NCBI GenBank assembly: GCA_037074585.1
Contig: CM073501.1
Coordinates: forward strand, 45,996,001-46,060,000
Origin: Biancaea sappan
Lineage: Eukaryota; Streptophyta; Magnoliopsida; Fabales; Fabaceae
Length of the DNA stretch: 64,000 nt
Reading direction: 5' to 3'
Shown here: one piece after another, positions 59,716 to 64,000 of the stretch
How positions within the stretch are numbered: position 1 is the first letter of the stretch
Layout of the letters: each line of letters opens with the position of its first letter
Notes under the pieces: generated by a model
Told to the model about the DNA's origin: nothing
Database searches by the model: none
What the model saw: the letters and a program-made list of their open reading frames with translations, nothing else
Translations under genes and position numbers: made by a program

Positions 59716-61926
59716 TGTCACATCCCCAAAACAACATGTGACCGGCACGGTAGTCAGACTAATCCTACACTGTATGCCAATAAAATCCCAAATCCAAAAT
59801 AGAATAAATGCTAGCAGCCGAAGTACATTGATAGGTAATCCATAATTATATACACAATAAGATTTAAAAGAAATGCATATATCAGATAATAGTTAAAAAT
59901 GTAGTTTAATACAAAAGAATCTTGGTGTAACCAACAATAGTTCCCAAAAGAATTGATCCATAACCCAGGGTCATTTCACAAAAATATAAATAGACTCCTA
60001 GGCAACCTACACGATCAAAAAACACATGCTAGAAGACCAACAGGATCCACGTAACCAAAATAAAAAGACTAACCCAAGGAGTCGAGGACGGGTTGGCGGA
60101 ATGAGAGCCTATCACTCCTCAAGAGGACTATCTACCTCTGGTACTGTCTCTAAAAGAGAATATTCAAGAGCAAAGTGAGTGATTTAATATCAGTGAGTAG
60201 ACAACAAGGAACACAAGAAACCAAACTAAGGTATCTTACTTTACAATGCCACTTCTCATAATTTATAAACTAACCAAATAAATAATCGATAACAATTAAA
60301 ATCATATCCAACATAAGATCACAACAAATGCCAATAACTTTGGCACATTAAAATAGTTTGGGTACCAAAAACTCCGGCACAATAAGGATAATTTAGGTGC
60401 CAATAACTCCGACACATTTAAATGAATGGGTGCCAATAACTCCAACACATTTACTATGAATGCCAAAAACTTTGATATACAATAATTCATTACAATACAA
60501 CAAGGAAATTTACATACAATAATATTGCCCAATAATCCAATCAACTCATTAATTCCTATCATCTCTTGGAAATCTCAAGGTTATCACCAAGGTTTAAGAC
60601 CCAACTATTTTACTCATTAGCCAAATACTCTTGAATCTAAGATAATAAAATTTTATCTTTCATCAAGACAAGATCTAAAAGAATCCATAAAGGAAAATGA
60701 GTTGTCCTACTCACCTTGTTTTGATGCACAAGACTACCTTGAAAATGGGAGCACTTACTGGAATATGTCTCTAGGAGATACCCAAAAGATTCCCTATGAT
60801 TTAAATCAAAGAAGGTAGAATAAATAAATGAAAATTTAAAATAAAAAATTCATTGAAGTAATTCTGACACTGTAGCGATGGATGATAGAGAGCATTGCTT
60901 CTCTGTCCATCCTGTCACTATAGCAACCATGTTGCTGCTACCATCACTATAGCAACAGCCACGGTCACTGCAACGATGGTCTACAGAATGAAGTTTCTGC
61001 AGAAATGCGATTCCTCTGTTATGCGCCTCACTATTTGTCCTTAGGTTCCCAACACCTCTAAACTCAAAGTAACTGATATTTTAGATCTCAAACTCAGTAT
61101 TAACCATATCTAATCCAACATTTAACTTTCCCAACATCTCTAGCACAAGATTAAGGACAATTGGAGCAAAATCTCATTTTGTTCATTTCCTCCTTTCCAG
61201 ACTCTTTTCATGAGGTATTCCTCCAAAACACTCTTTCTAACTCAAAATTCACAAATAGGAAACATTAAAACCATACCCATTCATCACAAGTTAAAATTTC
61301 TCTCCTTCTCCACCTAGGGTTCTTTATATACGAGAAATGCAGAAAAAAGATAAAGGAAGAAAAGGAAAGAAGGGAAACCATTATCACTTACCTGGATGCA
61401 TAGCAAAGAGGAGGAAGTCACGACGGAGAAATTGTCACAACCAAGAGGAGGACGAAGAAGGCTAGGGCTCGAGTATTATGGGGGGAAGAAGATCGAAAAG
61501 AAAAAAATAAGGAGGAGAGTGGATGTTCTGGAAGCATCAAGAGTATATTGAGAATAAAATTTCAAAATACCAATTGTGTCCTAGACTTCCACACAAGGCC
61601 CAAACTTTCCTCATAGCTTATTTCCACATGAATCAAAATACTCTTTACACATAAATGCCATCCCATATATGAATATAGCCATGTTCTTGTTTACATCTGC
61701 ACTTTACCAATCATAATTTAAATAAAACCAACATGAGAATATAGTGACACCAATTCAAAAATATTTCCAAACCATAATTCTAGAAATTAATAACCATCAT
61801 CATCATCATGAATTTCCAACACCAAGACTTTGTTACAAACTTAAACAAGGCACCCCTAATCATAAGCATCCCAATAATCACACACACATACATAAAAGCA
61901 AAAGCCCCTAGGACATGGATGTGACA
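59716..61926 (-). mobile_element. Solo LTR Y2, minus strand, inside Z1
   Basis: The ends are the perfect inverted pair TGTCACATCC and GGATGTGACA. The flanks CTTAT (59711-59715) and CTAAT (61927-61931) agree at four of five bases. A minus-strand TATATAAA lies at 61323-61330. It holds degenerate repeats of GGTGCCAATAACTCC at 60330-60480. Confidence 0.7.
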
Positions 61927-62554
61927 CTAATAGTAACGGGGAAATAACATTACTGTGCCAATCTCAACTCGAGTAGCTGGTCGTGACAATGTTATGAGTT
62001 GGTTAGTGGTGAAAGGTTAGGGAGTTAATCCTTGAGGCTAGTGCACATAAATGATAACAAGTACTTAGGATCATATGAGGTGATATGAAATAATAGAGTA
62101 CATAGGTATGTCATGGAATTGAGAAATTGACATTGCTTTTGTTTGCATGCTTAAGTGTTTCTTGAACTCCTATTCTATGTCATGATAGGTGTAGCATCAT
62201 ATAGAGCATGAATGTATGATTGACTGAGTCATGGATATGTATGACTAGTATTAGTTAATGGTGGGCATAGAACCGTGATAGATAAAAGTAGTGTTATACC
62301 ATGGTGGATATAGAACCATGGGGTAAGTGAAGGTATACTTGTTTGAGCTGGGTGAAATTTCTGTGTGTAGCTATTTAATTGAAAGGTAGTACTAGATAGG
62401 GGCCTCAGCTATCTAGTTAGACTAGCTTGTGTATGACATGCTTGGCATTTAAAGATTTATATCTTCCCTGAAATGATTATGATTGCATATATGTATTGAA
62501 ATTATGACTAAGTGAAGTCTAGACCTTGGGGGTAGACCAAGAGACGTGGATTAA

Positions 62555-62719
62555 TAGTTGCCGGTAAGAGGCATGAGCATTGCATGGTAGTTGTCGTTCA
62601 GAGGCATGTGCAATGCATGATAGTTGCCTGTCAAAGGCATGAGTATTGCATGATAGTTGCCAGTAAAAGGCATGAATATGAATTGATAGTTGCCAGTAAG
62701 TGGCATGGGCCTTGTATGA
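62555..62719 (+). repeat. 33-bp minisatellite, five copies
   Basis: TAGTTGCCGGTAAGAGGCAT-type units start at 62555, 62588, 62621, 62654 and 62687. Confidence 0.85.
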
Positions 62720-62788
62720 TGTTGCTTGTAAGTGACAAGACTACTCCCCCGAGGTTTCCTTCAAAGGTAAAGGCCTTGTTTAAGAGAT

Positions 62789-63002
62789 TGTAACATCCCA
62801 AAAATTAGTCTTTTATTTAATTAAATTAGAAGGAATATATTAAGAAAATTCCTAAGAAAATTGGGAATTAGAAGAGAAAATAATCAAGAGATTAATATAA
62901 TATTCCAATTAATTATTTATTAGATAATTTAATATTTTTAGAAGGATTATTATTAAAGAGAAATTTTAGGAAAATAAAATACTATTTCATCTAAATACTT
63001 AA
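62789..63002 (+). mobile_element. LTR Z2 start, cut by X3
   Basis: TGTAACATCCCAAAAATTAG follows a purine-rich AAGAGAT. It resembles the start and AT-rich character of Z1. After 214 bp it is interrupted by X3. Confidence 0.5.
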
Positions 63003-64000
63003 TGTCACGACCCGGCATTGACGATGCCTTAGCCAACATCGTCGCAAACCTAACTTTCCTTTACCCACATTTTTTTTACATTAATTAGGATTCCATTAAC
63101 ATTAGACAATATAAACACAATTTGTACCACACATGTGATAAAAAAAAGAATACAAACATTTCTTCATATAATTATGTAGAATAACATAGAAAATTTCATT
63201 CTTACTTTCAAAACACACAAATTAAATTATCTTATACAACGTAACATACCTACTCGATTACAGAGTCTTTCTACATTCATACGTATATAATTATAACTAT
63301 TGTGGCTTTACCGTACCTCGAACAATGGGGAGATCCTTAAAATGCATGCGTCTTGGAGATGTAAGAGTCATCGTTCCTAAAATTGTGAGGGGGTGAGTCC
63401 AAACCACGTGACTCACCCAAAACATAGCCTTACCTATCATAAACACACAACCATGCATGCAAAATAATAATACTTATAACTAATACATTAACCATGCATT
63501 GACATCAATTGTCAACATCATGTGTGCATACACATATGTGATCCTATCATCATCATTCTAACTCAATGAAATGCATGGATAACTTTTACCAGCATCACAA
63601 TTGAACCTTATCACAACTTTGTCAAATACAAATAATACAAGTCTATTTAATCTTTATTCACATCCAATCATTTAACAACAAGAATTATGCATATATATAG
63701 GAGTCAGACACATTTACACACAGGTCGGAAGCCAATCGATCCCTCAACAACTCAACAACCACAACGCACAGGCCTTGTACGTGCAGTAACATGAGGCCAA
63801 GAATATCGAAGCCCAACCATATCACAATCACACAAGGGTCAGAAGCCAGTTGATTCCTCAACAAGTCAACAATCAAACGCACTGATCCTATGCGTGCAAC
63901 AATGTGAGACCAATGATATTGAAGCCCAACCATTAAGGAATCCTTTACACCGCATTTTAATGACACATATAATGCTCATCACATATTCTCAAATGTCCTA
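63003..64000 (-). mobile_element. LTR X3, minus strand, running off the window
   Basis: The left end TGTCACGACCCGGCATTGAC is the complement of a GGGTCGTGACA LTR terminus. It shares CTCGATTACAGAG and GAGGGGGTGAGTC with X1 and X2. The probable left target site is CTTAA (62998-63002). Confidence 0.6.

Larger units (their letters stand above)
56814..61988 (+). mobile_element. Solo LTR Z1 (plus strand), interrupted by Y2
   Basis: It begins TGTGACATCCCTGG and ends GCTGGTCGTGACA. The flanks ATGCT (56809-56813) and ATGTT (61989-61993) agree at four of five bases. The TATA box TATAAATA is at 57860-57867, followed by a CT-rich leader that includes a duplicated CACCTCTTGGCCTCACACT. About 2.96 kb without Y2. 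Confidence 0.65.
52477..62788 (+). mobile_element. LTR W, plus strand, interrupted by X2 and Z1
   Basis: Flanks of the inserted LTRs join logically: 52477-52844, 55542-56813, 61989-62788. The middle piece has a TATA-like (TA)n at 55699-55727, then a CT-rich leader. The last piece carries a 33-bp minisatellite. Both true ends are unclear; the right end is cut by Z2. Confidence 0.45.

Noticed and set aside
45061..64000. Host genes among the many 60-105 codon frames
   Set aside because: None shows a domain, splice-linked partner or codon pattern; nearly all lie within solo LTRs.

Overview
This window is nuclear DNA of a flowering plant, very probably a eudicot with a repeat-rich genome. The evidence is AT-rich sequence, GT-AG introns, plant-type LTR retrotransposons of the Ty1/copia and Ty3/gypsy classes (several with an initiator-tRNA-Met primer site of the TGGTATCAGAG type), plant L1-type LINEs, a tRNA-derived SINE and an Ac-like hAT transposon relic. 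The species cannot be fixed from the sequence alone.

One host gene is recognised, on the minus strand, and it fills two thirds of the window. Thirteen exons between 44698 (ATG) and 6006 (stop) join in consistent phase, all with GT-AG introns, into a 390-residue alpha/beta-hydrolase of the plant ABHD11-like group. Its HG oxyanion-hole motif, GHSFGG nucleophile elbow and DAGHW histidine are all present. The coding sequence is 1173 bases but the locus is 38.7 kb, because introns 12 (11.5 kb), 1 (8.8 kb) and 6 (7.8 kb) are packed with transposable elements. A GC-richer, repeat-poor 5' flank (about 44.70-45.06 kb) carries four CACGTG G-box cores, three of them in a perfect 18-bp tandem repeat.

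Layout. 1-5455: three LTRs alternating with two short non-coding internal domains, a tandem LTR-element array shortened by microhomology deletions. 5456-6005: 3' flank and probable 3' UTR. Intron 12 (6075-17610): hAT transposase pseudogene, minus-strand copia fragment interrupted by a short gypsy-derived element with TSD GCTTT, LINE fragments, copia gag remnant. Intron 10: gag-less copia relic and a LINE 3' end. Intron 9: 5'-truncated LINE with a 20-bp TSD next to the 3' splice site. Intron 8: SINE with a perfect 14-bp TSD. Intron 6: LINE fragment and an old copia element split by a younger copia element (25022-29317, TSD TCTCT). Intron 1: a non-autonomous LTR element (TSD TGTTA) with an inverted LTR end at its 3' side, holding a nested 5.4-kb chromovirus-type gypsy (36616-42052, TSD CCCAG). 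45061-64000: no host gene seen. It is a stack of large nested solo LTRs of a TGTAACACC...GTGACA type, several with recognisable TSDs.

I found no unknown coding system. The most unusual structures are the U3/U3-ended element in intron 1, the coexistence of a gypsy element with two of its deletion derivatives (one hosting it), the G-box tandem repeat, and the LINE whose target duplication copied the likely branch-point region of intron 9. All transposon reading frames are broken; none appears able to move by itself.
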